From Leishmania infantum JPCM5 (Eukaryota; Euglenozoa; Kinetoplastea; Trypanosomatida; Trypanosomatidae), in the NCBI RefSeq assembly GCF_000002875.2, contig NC_009420.2, positions 1,898,951 to 1,962,950 of the forward strand: a DNA stretch of 64,000 nucleotides, written 5' to 3'. The position numbers were made by a program, and so were the translations under genes. Below the pieces are notes generated by a model. The model searched no databases, was not told the origin of the DNA, and worked only from the letters and a program-made list of their open reading frames with translations. Positions 32,330 to 41,744 of the stretch are shown in pieces. The stretch's first letter is position 1, and the number at the start of each line of letters is the position of its first letter.

Positions 32330-32900
32330 TCGCGCTAACGTGTCCGTGTCTCTGCCATAAAGCATGAGTTTAACTCCTCCCCAGACCCGGCCCGTCACCG
32401 GCTCACCCTCTTGGTGCGAAGCAGCGCTATACACACGCGTGCTAGACCATTTAGACGAATCGGTCATCTGAGTGCGGCTTCTTCCTGAAACCGTACCTAC
32501 TCACCCGCTTCGCAGGTCGCCCCACAGCCGCTTCCCATTATCCCGCTCACCACTTGGTGGCTCAGACTCCTCATATCAGTGGGCGGTGTAAGGGCCGGGG
32601 GTGAGATACGTTCGAGTGACACTGACACTCTGCCGATCCTCTGTGGATGCTACGAACCAGTGCACTGTCGCAGCTCGCTCCGACGCTACGTCCTCCAAGA
32701 CCTGGCCGCCGGCATCCGTAGCAATGCATCGCTCTGATGGCCCCCACTTCGTCGGGTACCTGACCCTGTGGCCACCAAAGGCGGTTTCGGAATTCTCAGC
32801 AATAGGGGACTCCTTCCCTTATCCACGGAACGGGTTCTGGACACTGAAACAGCGCCGAAGTGCTCCCCGTCATCGGGAACACAGAGAGACTCACACCACC
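32330..32900 (-). mobile_element. Degenerate SIDER2-like retroposon (copy C)
   Basis: Reverse complement of this region aligns with copy A in order: gatgacggg near 32870, a gaacgtatctcac block at 32597-32613, ggcgacctgcg at 32509-32522, tagcgctgcttcgcacca at 32412-32429, and tggcagaga then cacgtta near 32330-32357. No clear A tail remains. Orientation is the same as transcription. It lies 0.5 kb downstream of the membrane-protein gene at 33449-34507, a typical place for SIDER2 in Leishmania 3' UTRs, where such elements have been reported to lower mRNA stability. Confidence 0.6.
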
Positions 32901-33448
32901 AAGCAATCCTGGAGAGATGGAGGGCGTCAAGAGAGACGACAGGGTGCAGGAGAGAAAGTAGACTGAGCGACTGGGGTGAGCGAGGCTTGAAGCAGATAGC
33001 AACGAGGAACGGAAAAGAGACAGCTTGCCGACGCAGAGTCTCACACGAAAAGGATTCAACGATTCGTGTACGACTGCCAAATCAGCACCCCTTTATCTCG
33101 CTTCGGGGCTGCTGATGGGCAGTCACCCTGGACAGCAAGAAGCACCGCAGCCACGAGAACAACAACTGACCAAATTGCGGCCGACAACGCTATAGCGTCG
33201 CAGCAAAGCCTACCGATGCGTGCCCGCCAACCAGAGGAAAAAGGAAGCGATGCCCCGTGCACAGAATATGAAGCAGCCGCCCGTCTCAACTTCAGCCATC
33301 TGCTGAAAAAAAGAACCACCCTCACAAAATACGCGCGCGCGTGCGCCACGACGGGAGAACCCCTTTCCCAAACAGAGCTGTTAGCAGTGGACACTGCATC
33401 CCACTCGCCCACCCCTACTCTCAGAATATCGCATCTTTCTTCTGGAGT
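32901..33448. other. 3' region of membrane-protein gene
   Basis: No coding signal. Probably the 3' UTR that leads into SIDER2-like copy C. Confidence 0.5.
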
Positions 33449-34507
33449 TTACACCACCACAACCCAGCGCCGTCGTCGACCTGGTCGACAGTGAAGTTTA
33501 CCACCGCCACCGCCATCACCGCTACCGCCGCCGCTGGTTGCCGCCGCCGCGCTATCTTCCCCATGGACCCCACTCACCAAGCCGCTGCCAGTGGACGTCG
33601 AGGATGCTGTACCTCCATGCACGCGCCCGCTACGGCGCGCCACGGTGCCGCTGCACGTCAGACCAGGACGCATCACTCTCTCAACGCAGAAGGCTAAGCC
33701 GATCATCATGAGCTCCGCCACCACTAGTGTACCGCGATGCTGCTGCCGCAGAAGAAGAAGACGAGGTTTGATGGCGTGTCGCACGTAGAAGCGCAGAAGC
33801 GCCACTTGCACCCGCCCAAAGACGGTCAGCCTACCCTCACAGACGGGGTAGCAGAAGTCCTGATGGAGAAGCAGAACATCGCGCCGCAGAAACCACACGC
33901 GCGTAACCAGGCTTTCGACCTCGGGGTCGCCGCCGAGGCTAAGTGTGGATGGCTGGTAAACAATATTTCGGGCGGCGCCGTCCTCCTTGCGTGGATCGCG
34001 CCTCCCGCCGAGCGAGCGCTCCTGTGAGTCGAAGATGTACGTGGTGAGCTGCACGGCGTTGTCGATGACGTAGTCCTCGCCTAAAGAGCCCCACTTCTGC
34101 CGAAACTGCACATCCTCGACCACCTGCTCCAGAATTCCCTTCGCAAAATCGATTCTCTGCATCCTGATTTTGTGAAGAAGCGTATCGCAGCCGCGCAGGA
34201 ACGGCTCCTGCAGACATCGCTGATATGACTGAAGCCCATGCGCATCCCAGTCCTCCGGCGAGAGCGTCAACTTATCTTGAAACGGGTTCGCGAGTGCACG
34301 CTGCACGAGGTCTACCATCTCCAGCACCTCCCCACAGAGGTTGCAGAGCCCGACCCCATCGCAGGGGGTCAGAAGGGAGAAGACATACTCCTGAGCTGCT
34401 GAGCTGTCCGGCAACCGCGTTAGGTCCAAGAGCAGTGGGAGTGTCAAGAGCAGGACGATCGTGACAAGGGTGCGATTAATGGACACAGATCCTCTCAGAA
34501 GAGACAT
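33449..34507 (-). CDS. Membrane protein with N-terminal anchor, hypothetical
   Basis: This 352-residue protein starts at the ATG at 34507. The longer open frame upstream is low complexity. Residues 12-30 (TLVTIVLLLTLPLLLDL) form a signal anchor or signal peptide. The next 200 residues are a folded, mostly helical region with cysteines in pairs (CDGVGLCNLCGEV, RCLQEPFLRGCDTL, QDFCYPVCEG), suggesting disulphides in a secretory compartment. A second hydrophobic segment lies at about 265-282 (TLVVAELMMIGLAFCVE). The tail is Ser/Gly-rich and ends RRRRWVVVV. I do not recognise the family. It probably sits in the ER or another endomembrane with the Cys-rich part lumenal. Confidence 0.75.
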   Translation of the reverse strand: MSLLRGSVSINRTLVTIVLLLTLPLLLDLTRLPDSSAAQEYVFSLLTPCDGVGLCNLCGEVLEMVDLVQRALANPFQDKLTLSPEDWDAHGLQSYQRCLQEPFLRGCDTLLHKIRMQRIDFAKGILEQVVEDVQFRQKWGSLGEDYVIDNAVQLTTYIFDSQERSLGGRRDPRKEDGAARNIVYQPSTLSLGGDPEVESLVTRVWFLRRDVLLLHQDFCYPVCEGRLTVFGRVQVALLRFYVRHAIKPRLLLLRQQHRGTLVVAELMMIGLAFCVERVMRPGLTCSGTVARRSGRVHGGTASSTSTGSGLVSGVHGEDSAAAATSGGGSGDGGGGGKLHCRPGRRRRWVVVV

Positions 34508-35095
34508 GCTGAACACAAAAGAGCTCCCTCCCCCTACACGCACACACACATCCCGGAAAGAACAAGAAAACAGACACGTGAAGAACAGCGAGAAAAAAGC
34601 AGATACAGACGGAGAGGACAACCAAAACAGCGGCGCACCGCCACACACGCAAGAACCACCACAACAAGCGCACGCACAGCCGGATCAACACAAACACACA
34701 GACACAGAGAGACAGGGAGTGGAACCGACGAGCACACGAATAGGAAGATCGACGACGGGAACCAGGCGAGGGTCAAAGTGAAAAACGATCGCTCCCGATC
34801 CGTCCAAGGCGAGAGTACTGCTCGTTCACGCTAGAAAAGGAAGAGGAAAAAAAAAGATAAGCGCTGAGTGCGAAGTGCACGAGGCCAAGGGGGTGGGGGG
34901 CGGAACGGAGCTGCGGCGCAGATGGACAAGACGCCGTACGGTGTACACACAAAACGAGAGAAGATCCAAGAGGAGTCGATGCGACAAAACTCTTCGCTCG
35001 ATAGTGCGAGAGAGGCATGCACTCGCTGTCAGGTATGCTCTGTGAACGTCGTGGTGGCTTCCTCGCTTCTCTGATTCCGCCTTTCGTACAACTGT
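34508..35095. other. Intergenic, no gene seen
   Basis: 5' region of the membrane-protein gene; rich in A and C on the plus strand (34530-34760). Confidence 0.5.
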
Positions 35096-35391
35096 TCACT
35101 TGGCCTGTGTAGCGAAGCTGTGCACGAAAAAGGAGAACAAGACGCCCACGGCAACGACGATCAGATTGAAAGGGATGATAAAGATGCCACCTACAAGAGT
35201 CGAAAAAGGGTACAGCACCCTCGCTATAGTACCGGAAGTCAGGCGTACAACCCCCTTCCCCCACACAAAAGATGAAGATGGCCGTCGGACACTGCAGCAG
35301 GAGACTACGCCCTCACGTAGAGAGGGTCGACCTGAGGCACGGGGCGACGCACCAATGAGCAGCAACGGTACAACGGAGTAACCAGGCGCAT
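35096..35391 (-). pseudogene. Possible small membrane-protein gene, start and body out of frame
   Basis: On the minus strand an acceptor (AG at 35402-35401) is followed 9 nt later by ATG (35391). That frame stops after 28 codons (…DPLYVRA). In another frame, good Leishmania-type codons run to a TGA at 35098-35096 and encode a strongly hydrophobic end (IARVLYPFSTLVGG, then FIIPFNLIVVAVGVLFSF). This frame has no ATG. ATG to stop spans 296 nt, which is not a multiple of three. Options are a natural frameshift, a sequence error, a short intron, or chance. I do not recognise a family. The interval sits in the 2 kb gap between 40S SA and the membrane-protein gene. Confidence 0.35.
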
Positions 35392-35400
35392 GCAAGGTGA

Positions 35401-35428
35401 CTGAAGGAGGGACAGAGAGAAAAAGTAT
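35401..35428 (-). promoter_or_regulatory. Strong splice-acceptor-like site without an assigned gene
   Basis: On the minus strand five T and a C/T run end in ctccttcAG at 35402-35401, with an ATG 9 nt downstream. It is as good as the acceptors of real genes in this window. Confidence 0.5.
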
Positions 35429-36547
35429 TTCTCCCGCCCTCGGTGCGTGTGCGCGCCACAGAGCGAGCACGACAGCGCCCGTTCAAGTCACAGGACAGAT
35501 CGAAATGTAAGAAGAGGCACTCGCCCGGTGCTTCTTTTTTTTTGCGCTTTTTCCGAGTTCACGACTGCGCCTGGGAACATCGACTGCGCGGACGTGGCTG
35601 CGCGTCAAGACAACGACAACGAAAGATGCATCGCGGGAGAGGGGGGAAGGGGGAAGAGTAACGCAACAATTCGGGAAAAAGGCTCAAAGCATGTGCAAAC
35701 ATGAATACGCAGCACCGCGCACGCGCAGCCACGTGTGTGAAACCTCATACCTTAAGCTTCCCAGCTCTTCCATGGGCACGCCGCGAATTCACACAGCACA
35801 GCACCTTCTTCCTCTGTAGCGATGCCAGCTAGCAAGCTGAGGGGCGGGGCGGGAGAGGGAGCAGACCGACACCCCCGCTCACTTATGCCAGACAGCACCG
35901 GCAGCACAATTGTCGTGACCCATCCCATTCTCTAGCCTACGCTACACCGACAAGCCGCCTCCGCAAAAGCTTGTGCTGAGGGTGTGCAACCGACTCACAA
36001 CCGAAGTCGACTGCGCACCTCTTCTTCTCGTTTTCTTTTTAGCCGTTCAAAGAACCGAAACAAGAAAAGACCGCAGACCCAAATGAAGAAAATAGCGTGT
36101 GCTTCACCTACGCCACACCCTCGGTGTGTGTGCGTGTCTCTTCCTCTGCGGTAGGGTAGACCACGCGTGCGTGCGGGAGCGCACTGCACCCCATGTTCTC
36201 CCATCGCCTTTCACTCGTTCACTCAGTCAACGCACACTAAACACCGTGCACCAAGCAAAAGACGGCGGGTGATACTGCGTCGATTGACGAGTGCTACGAG
36301 GCACAAGAAAAACAGTGCCGGGTGCGCGCATCCAGTGCTGGCCATGTTGGTAAGACCGTTCCCTCGCCGCACACGTCCGGCAGTCGACGCAGTTGGCTAG
36401 GGCCTCTACACGTCACCCTCCATACGTCTAGTCCAGCCCAGAACGGTGACAGCGAACAGAAGAGCAATACGCCCGCGGCGGTAGATGTGCCGAGAAGAAA
36501 AGCAGTGTGGAACATGTCTCGCAGCAGCCGCGTTCTCTTAGTCAGCC
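35403..36547. other. 3' region of the 40S SA gene
   Basis: No coding signal. A GC-rich patch at about 35810-35960 has faint likeness to the SIDER2-like copies, too weak to call. Confidence 0.5.
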
Positions 36548-37288
36548 TTACGCCTCCCACGCGTTGTCGTCGTTGCGCTCCACCCAGCCGAAGCCCTCCT
36601 CCGCCTCCGCGGCGGGCGCCGCAGCGGCCGCGGCGGCCTTCTCCTCCGCAGCCTCGTTGGGGTCGCGGTAGAAGAACAGGTCCACCTTCTCCTCCCACGG
36701 CACCGAGCGCACAATCGTGCCGCGCAGGCGCAGCACCTCGCGCGCAAGCAGCCAGTACATCATGCCGATCGACTTGATGCCGCGGTTGTTGCACGGGATC
36801 GCAATGTCCACGTACTCCAGCGGCGCGTCCGTGTCGCACAGCGCAATCACAGGGATGTTCACCAGCGACGCCTCGCGGATGGCCTGGTGGTCCGTGCGCG
36901 GGTCCGTCACCACAAGCACGCGCGGCTGCACGAACTTCTTCTGGATCTGGTTCGTGAACGTACCAGGGATGAAGCGGCCGCCGTGGAAGCTCGTGCCCAC
37001 GTGCTGCGAGAACTTGTAGATGGCGCGCGTGCCGTACAGGCGCGACGAGCACACGCACACGTCCTTCGGGTTCTCCACAGCGGCGATCACGCGAGCAGCG
37101 AGGATCAGCTTCTCCCACATCATGTGCAAGTCGATGATGTGGCTACCCTCCGCCGTGCGGCCGTAGATGTACTTCTTCATCGCACTGCTCTGGTTGCGCG
37201 TGCCGATGTGGCAGCGCATCGCCAGCAGCTTCTGCGCGTCGCTCTCCTTCATCCGGAGAACCTTCGAGCCAGACTCCACAGCGGTCAT
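36548..37288 (-). CDS. 40S ribosomal protein SA (uS2, laminin-receptor homologue)
   Basis: This 246-residue protein starts at [21 protein letters not shown] (ATG at 37288). The uS2 core is intact: [112 protein letters not shown], and [19 protein letters not shown]. The tail is Glu/Ala-rich and ends [11 protein letters not shown]. Codons are strongly G/C-ending, as expected for a highly expressed gene. The protein sits at the 40S head-platform junction and is needed for late 18S rRNA maturation. The upstream part of the open frame (to 37657) is C/T-derived and not translated. Confidence 0.97.
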   Translation of the reverse strand: MTAVESGSKVLRMKESDAQKLLAMRCHIGTRNQSSAMKKYIYGRTAEGSHIIDLHMMWEKLILAARVIAAVENPKDVCVCSSRLYGTRAIYKFSQHVGTSFHGGRFIPGTFTNQIQKKFVQPRVLVVTDPRTDHQAIREASLVNIPVIALCDTDAPLEYVDIAIPCNNRGIKSIGMMYWLLAREVLRLRGTIVRSVPWEEKVDLFFYRDPNEAAEEKAAAAAAAPAAEAEEGFGWVERNDDNAWEA

Positions 37289-38264
37289 GGTGACGGGTCG
37301 CGAAGAGAAAGTGGGGTGGGATGAGGGTATCGAAGAGCGAAAAAGGGGAAGGAGGTGAAAGCTAGCGGAAGACGACGAACGGAAAAGATGCACGTGCGCG
37401 TGTGTTGTGGTTCGTGTGCGCGCAACCCGCCATGTGCGAATAGAGCACGGCGGGAAGAGGTGGGGTGAGTGAGAGGAGGTGAGGCGCGACGAAGCAGCGG
37501 ATGCGCGATGCAGAGAAAGGAAAAAGTACCCATCAACGCTCACCGTTGAGAGTTCGCGAGAGCGCGAAGAGAGAGAGTGGGTGGAGAGGAGGATCAGGAT
37601 TCCAGCAGCAACAGCAAACAGACTCGAGGCGCCGAACGAGGAGTGCCGAGAGAGCAAGAGGGGGCCACATCAGCTCTTCAGACAGCACAAGCATGCATTC
37701 GCCTTCAAAGGTGATGTGGTATGGTCTAGGAAGAGGCGGCCGGCCGTTTTACGCATTCGAGCTGCTCATCCCTTGTCCTGTGTACACAGAGGCAGACAGT
37801 GCACCTTGGCGTTACACTCTTTTCCTGTCCTTTAGCGAACCATGTTTGGGTGTGCGTGCGGCGCACATAGTCGTCCATCGCTGCGGAGAGAAGAAGACGG
37901 ACGTATGCGTCAGACGATAAACAAAAGAAGAGGCGCAAGTCGGCCGCACGCCGTAGAAGAGAAGGCATCGGCGGCTTGGCTTTGGTAATGTACATGGAGG
38001 AAGCAAGCAGGCACAAGGACACTTGTCCTAACAGCAACAGGGGGAAAAAATACACGCGCACACACCTGCACTCACGCAGCGACAGACTCCAGAGCAGCGC
38101 ATCCAAAGCTGCCGTGTAATAGCAAGCACAGATATATAGGAACGACCACAGGAAACGAGAGAGTAGCCATGAATCTTCACACGCAGAGCACGGACTCACC
38201 CTGGCAGGTGCGTCTTTGATAACAGGCAAGCAGAGTTCATCCATCTATCGTACACAACCATGGA
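37289..38264. other. Intergenic, no gene seen
   Basis: 5' region of 40S SA, purine-rich to 37620, and the 3' region of CFAP58. Confidence 0.6.
37362..37388 (-). promoter_or_regulatory. Candidate trans-splice acceptor for 40S SA
   Basis: The minus-strand tract from cttttcc to tcttccgct ends in AG at 37363-37362. No AG follows before the ATG 73 nt away, and the whole predicted 5' UTR is C/T-rich. Confidence 0.55.
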
Positions 38265-40802
38265 CTACGAAGGAGAAACGAGCTCGGCTGCCGAGAAGGT
38301 CCCGTTCTTCACTTTCACCTCGTAGTACTTCTGGCGCATTTCGTCGACTGCACGACGCAGGCGCGCCACCTCGTACCGTAACTCAGCCTTGTGTGTCGCC
38401 GTCATGTTGAGTTCCGATGCCTTCTGCTTCATCTGCGCATTCTTCTTTTGCAAGTCCTTCTGGTAGGCGTTCAGTTGCTGTGCCACCTCCGGGCCCGGCT
38501 GACGCGCAGCCATGGCATGCATCTCCATCATTAGCCGCTGCTTCTCCTCGAGTGCCATTTCCTGCTTCATGCACTCCTCAGACTTGGTGAGGAGGTCGCG
38601 CTGCAGCAGCTTCATCTTCGACTCCAGCTCCGCCATGGACGGATAATTACCGCCAACGCGTCGCCAGCGCGACTCGTTCTGCGGATTCTCGAGCTCCTCG
38701 GCGAGGGCGGCCACCTGGGCCTGCTCCAGCAGCACCTCTTTCTGCTTGGCTCGCAACCGCTTCTTCGCGGTGGACACTTCACCTCCGCGCACCTGCGCCA
38801 GCATAGACTGATGCTGAATTTCTCGCAACTTGAGGTGGAGGAGGCGCAGGTCATCAAGTCGGTCGCGGTACGCCGCCTCGCCGGCGTTGACGGTGTCCTG
38901 TATCAGTTGCAGCTGCTGGTACAGTAGGGCAAGTTCGTCGTTGCGGCGAGTCAGCTGTGCGGCGAGGGTATCGCGCTCGTTGCTCATCTTCGTAAATTCT
39001 CGCTGCTGTCCGCAGAGGCCCTTGTCGCATTCCTGCACCACCTTCAGCAGCTGCTTGATCTCCTGCCCCACACGCTCCCCCTCCTCCATCGTTGCGTCGA
39101 AGCTAGCCGTGCTGTCGTTGACGAGCTGGCGTGCCTTCATGAGGCGCTCCTTGCTAATCTTGTATTGCGATTTGTCGCTCTGACACTTGCGCGCCTTCAG
39201 CGCCAGCTCCTCCTTGAACTGATGTACCTGATGATCCACCACCTTCACCCGTTGTCGGTACTCGACAATCTCATCCTGAGCGTCGACGAGACGTTTCGAT
39301 AGCTGGTTTCGCTCTGCCCGCATGTGCTCGTACTTGGCCTGCTGCTGCGTCAGACGACGCTCGCTCTCGTCCAGCTTCCGCTGCACCTCCTCAACTTGAA
39401 AGACTGCCATCTTGAGCTCCTCTGAAGCGCTTTTGCTTTGCCCGCTCATCTGCGACACCTCGTTCACACAGTTCTCCCGCTCTTTCTCCAAACGCTGCAA
39501 CGTGTCTCGGAGACGGCGCCCGATTTCGGTCTCTTGCGAGATGCTTGCCTCCAGCTCCGCTTGCTGAGCGAGCTCGTTCTGAACGAGCGCTTGCGTGGCG
39601 GTCTGCAGAGACTCCTCCCTGGCGCCCTTCTTCTCCAGGGCACTGCACTCCCGTTCGAGCAGCTCCAGCGCCTCCTGCAGACTCCGCGTCTCCTGCTTCA
39701 CCGCAGCGATGCGTTTGCGCACCGTCTCCTCCTCGTACGCGATTCGGTCCTCGTCTTTTCGAATGTTGTCGATTTGCTGTTTGAGGCGGTCGAACTCGCG
39801 AAAGTCGCGCTCCTCGACGCGAGTGACTCGCGCGCACTCGTCACGCGTCTCGAGGATCGTCTTCCCAGTGGCCGCAATCTGCTTCTCCATCGCGTGCAGT
39901 CGCTCGTTCAGCTCGACGGTGGTGTCGACGCTGTCGTTGTACGACTGCTTTGTGTGGTAGAGCTGCTTCTCGGCTGTTTCAAGCTGCTGCTGTAGTGCCT
40001 GCCGTCGGCGCTGCTGCTTTTCTAGCTCCGCCTTGTGTGTCTCTGCATGCGCATGAATCAAGGTGAGGCGCTCTTGCCGCTCCTGTAGCGCCTTTTCACG
40101 CGTCTTGAGCGTCAATAGAAGCTCGCAGCACTGATACTCGGCTCGCTCGCGCGCATTGCGCTCACGGTTGTACTCCTGCCGCACCAGCTCCAGGCGGCTT
40201 GCCAACAACTTACGCTCCTGCACAGCCTCCTCCGTCGACGTCTTCAATGCCGCTAGAGTTGCAGTCCGCTCCGCCATCTCCTTCGTGTAGGTATCCATCT
40301 GCTTCGTCATATCCTCACTCTCTGTCAGGAGACGCTTGTTGTCGATCTTGAGCTGCTCCAGCGTCGACGTGTGGTCGGTAGACAGAGAGGTGCCATCGTG
40401 GATCATGCTCTGCAAGGACTGAATTTCCTGCTTAAGCGTCTTCACCATCTCGCGCGCGCGCTGATCCTTCTCGTTCGCCACGTCCACGGCGCGCCACGCC
40501 TTCTCGATCTCCTTTTTAAGCGACTCGATGGTGCTGTGGTCGCCCTGCGCGAGCTTCACTGCTGCTTGCATCTTGGCAGCGTTAGAAAGCAGCTCCTGCG
40601 TCAGCTGCTGGCATTGTGTGGCAATCTCATTTTCGGAGGCGTGACTCTTCTTGAGGGCGCGGTATAACTTATCGTACTCGAGGCGAAAGTGTCCCAAGGA
40701 CTCCTCGCCCTCCAAGGCGCGCATGGCCTCCTCAAAGTCCCTCTCCAGTGACTTGAAGAGGTTGTCCGAGGCGGACGTCGTGGGCTTGACGGGGCTCGAC
40801 AT
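38265..40802 (-). CDS. Flagellar coiled-coil protein CFAP58 (CCDC147)
   Basis: This 845-residue protein is coiled coil almost throughout. It matches the CFAP58 family from end to end. The N-terminal block is LERDFEEAMRALEGEESLGHF, then EYDKLYRALKKS, STIESLKKEIEKAWRAVD and KDQRAREMVKTLKQEI. The middle has LVDAQDEIVEYRQRVKVVDHQ. The C-terminal part has LAAQLTRRNDELALLYQQ, ELENPQNESRWRRVGG, KMKLLQRDLLTKSEE, and MAARQPGPEVAEQLNAYQ. CFAP58 proteins are axonemal/periaxonemal factors needed for flagellar assembly and motility. No domain other than the coiled coil is seen, and the length is normal for the family (about 870). The ATG at 40802 follows a clear acceptor. Confidence 0.95.
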   Translation of the reverse strand: MSSPVKPTTSASDNLFKSLERDFEEAMRALEGEESLGHFRLEYDKLYRALKKSHASENEIATQCQQLTQELLSNAAKMQAAVKLAQGDHSTIESLKKEIEKAWRAVDVANEKDQRAREMVKTLKQEIQSLQSMIHDGTSLSTDHTSTLEQLKIDNKRLLTESEDMTKQMDTYTKEMAERTATLAALKTSTEEAVQERKLLASRLELVRQEYNRERNARERAEYQCCELLLTLKTREKALQERQERLTLIHAHAETHKAELEKQQRRRQALQQQLETAEKQLYHTKQSYNDSVDTTVELNERLHAMEKQIAATGKTILETRDECARVTRVEERDFREFDRLKQQIDNIRKDEDRIAYEEETVRKRIAAVKQETRSLQEALELLERECSALEKKGAREESLQTATQALVQNELAQQAELEASISQETEIGRRLRDTLQRLEKERENCVNEVSQMSGQSKSASEELKMAVFQVEEVQRKLDESERRLTQQQAKYEHMRAERNQLSKRLVDAQDEIVEYRQRVKVVDHQVHQFKEELALKARKCQSDKSQYKISKERLMKARQLVNDSTASFDATMEEGERVGQEIKQLLKVVQECDKGLCGQQREFTKMSNERDTLAAQLTRRNDELALLYQQLQLIQDTVNAGEAAYRDRLDDLRLLHLKLREIQHQSMLAQVRGGEVSTAKKRLRAKQKEVLLEQAQVAALAEELENPQNESRWRRVGGNYPSMAELESKMKLLQRDLLTKSEECMKQEMALEEKQRLMMEMHAMAARQPGPEVAQQLNAYQKDLQKKNAQMKQKASELNMTATHKAELRYEVARLRRAVDEMRQKYYEVKVKNGTFSAAELVSPS

Positions 40803-40855
40803 GGTTTAAGAAGGGGGTGGCGTTGTCTTTGTGGGGTACCTAGGACAACGACGAA

Positions 40856-40871
40856 TACAGGGGCCCCTGTA
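40856..40871. repeat. Perfect 16-bp palindrome in CFAP58 5' UTR
   Basis: tacaggggcccctgta is its own reverse complement. It lies between the predicted splice acceptor (40875-40874) and the ATG. Confidence 0.9.
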
Positions 40872-40873
40872 TC

Positions 40874-40915
40874 CTTCACCGAAGAAGGGAGAGAGGGAGG
40901 GAAGGAAGGGCGGGG
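40874..40915 (-). promoter_or_regulatory. Candidate trans-splice acceptor for CFAP58
   Basis: A long minus-strand C/T tract (40913-40881) is followed by the first AG at 40875-40874. It predicts a 5' UTR of about 71 nt. Confidence 0.65.
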
Positions 40916-41744
40916 CAAGAGTCTAAGCAGAAAAGGCGCACAGCGAGCTTTTCTTCCGTCTACTGGCAGTTTGGGAGAGAGTTCGGGGGGAGAGGAGTTG
41001 CGGGCGCAAAGACCTCAAGCTCAGGGGGCTGTGAAAGAAGCCTTTCAGCAGGACTCTGCACTCCCTCAGTGTGTTCCAGGGCAATGCCCGTACCTTGCGC
41101 AACTGCTGTGCAGTGAATGGGTGCCGTGAACGTGAAGGTCGGCAGAAGGATGCACACATGACCAAATCGCAGGGAGCGCGAAGGGCAGAGCAGACGCAAC
41201 CAAGCAAAAGCGAGAGAGAAGAGAGGAGAAAGTGAGGCTATTATTGATTGCATTAGCAGAGTTGCCACGGCATTCACGCGTAGCCGCGGCACAGACACAC
41301 GCACACACGCGTGTGAGAGAGGCAGGGAGCCGCTGCTGTCGATTCGAGTCGAATGGTGGATGGACGCGAAGACCGAAACAGAGCCGAGGAGCGAAAAAAA
41401 AAGTTGCGCAGTCCTCTCCTCCTACGCCGCATCGTCCATCCTCGTCTGGGCGCCTGCCATGACCGAACGCGTTGCGCAAGCAACACGCAGGCGTAGCATA
41501 CCTCATTATTTAGCAACGAAGCATGTCCTAGTGTTAGCTGCGGTGCACTCATAACGCCACTGCCACGACTTGAATCAAACGACAGCAGGACCTGCAGAGA
41601 CAAGAATGCAGAGGAGGGGGCACAAAGAGATGATGGCAGGGGCATGAAAGTACGCGGAGTCGCAGTAAACCACTCTACTATTCCCTTCATGGATGTAGGG
41701 GCGGGGATGCATGCCGCACACTCACGAGCAAAACATTCTCTTCG

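Larger units (their letters stand above)
40803..41744. other. Intergenic, no gene seen
   Basis: 5' region of CFAP58, with a 16-bp perfect palindrome, and the 3' region of the coiled-coil gene. Confidence 0.6.

Noticed and set aside
35810..35960. Possible fourth SIDER2-like element
   Set aside because: Only a short stretch like the 3' block was seen, without the other ordered blocks.
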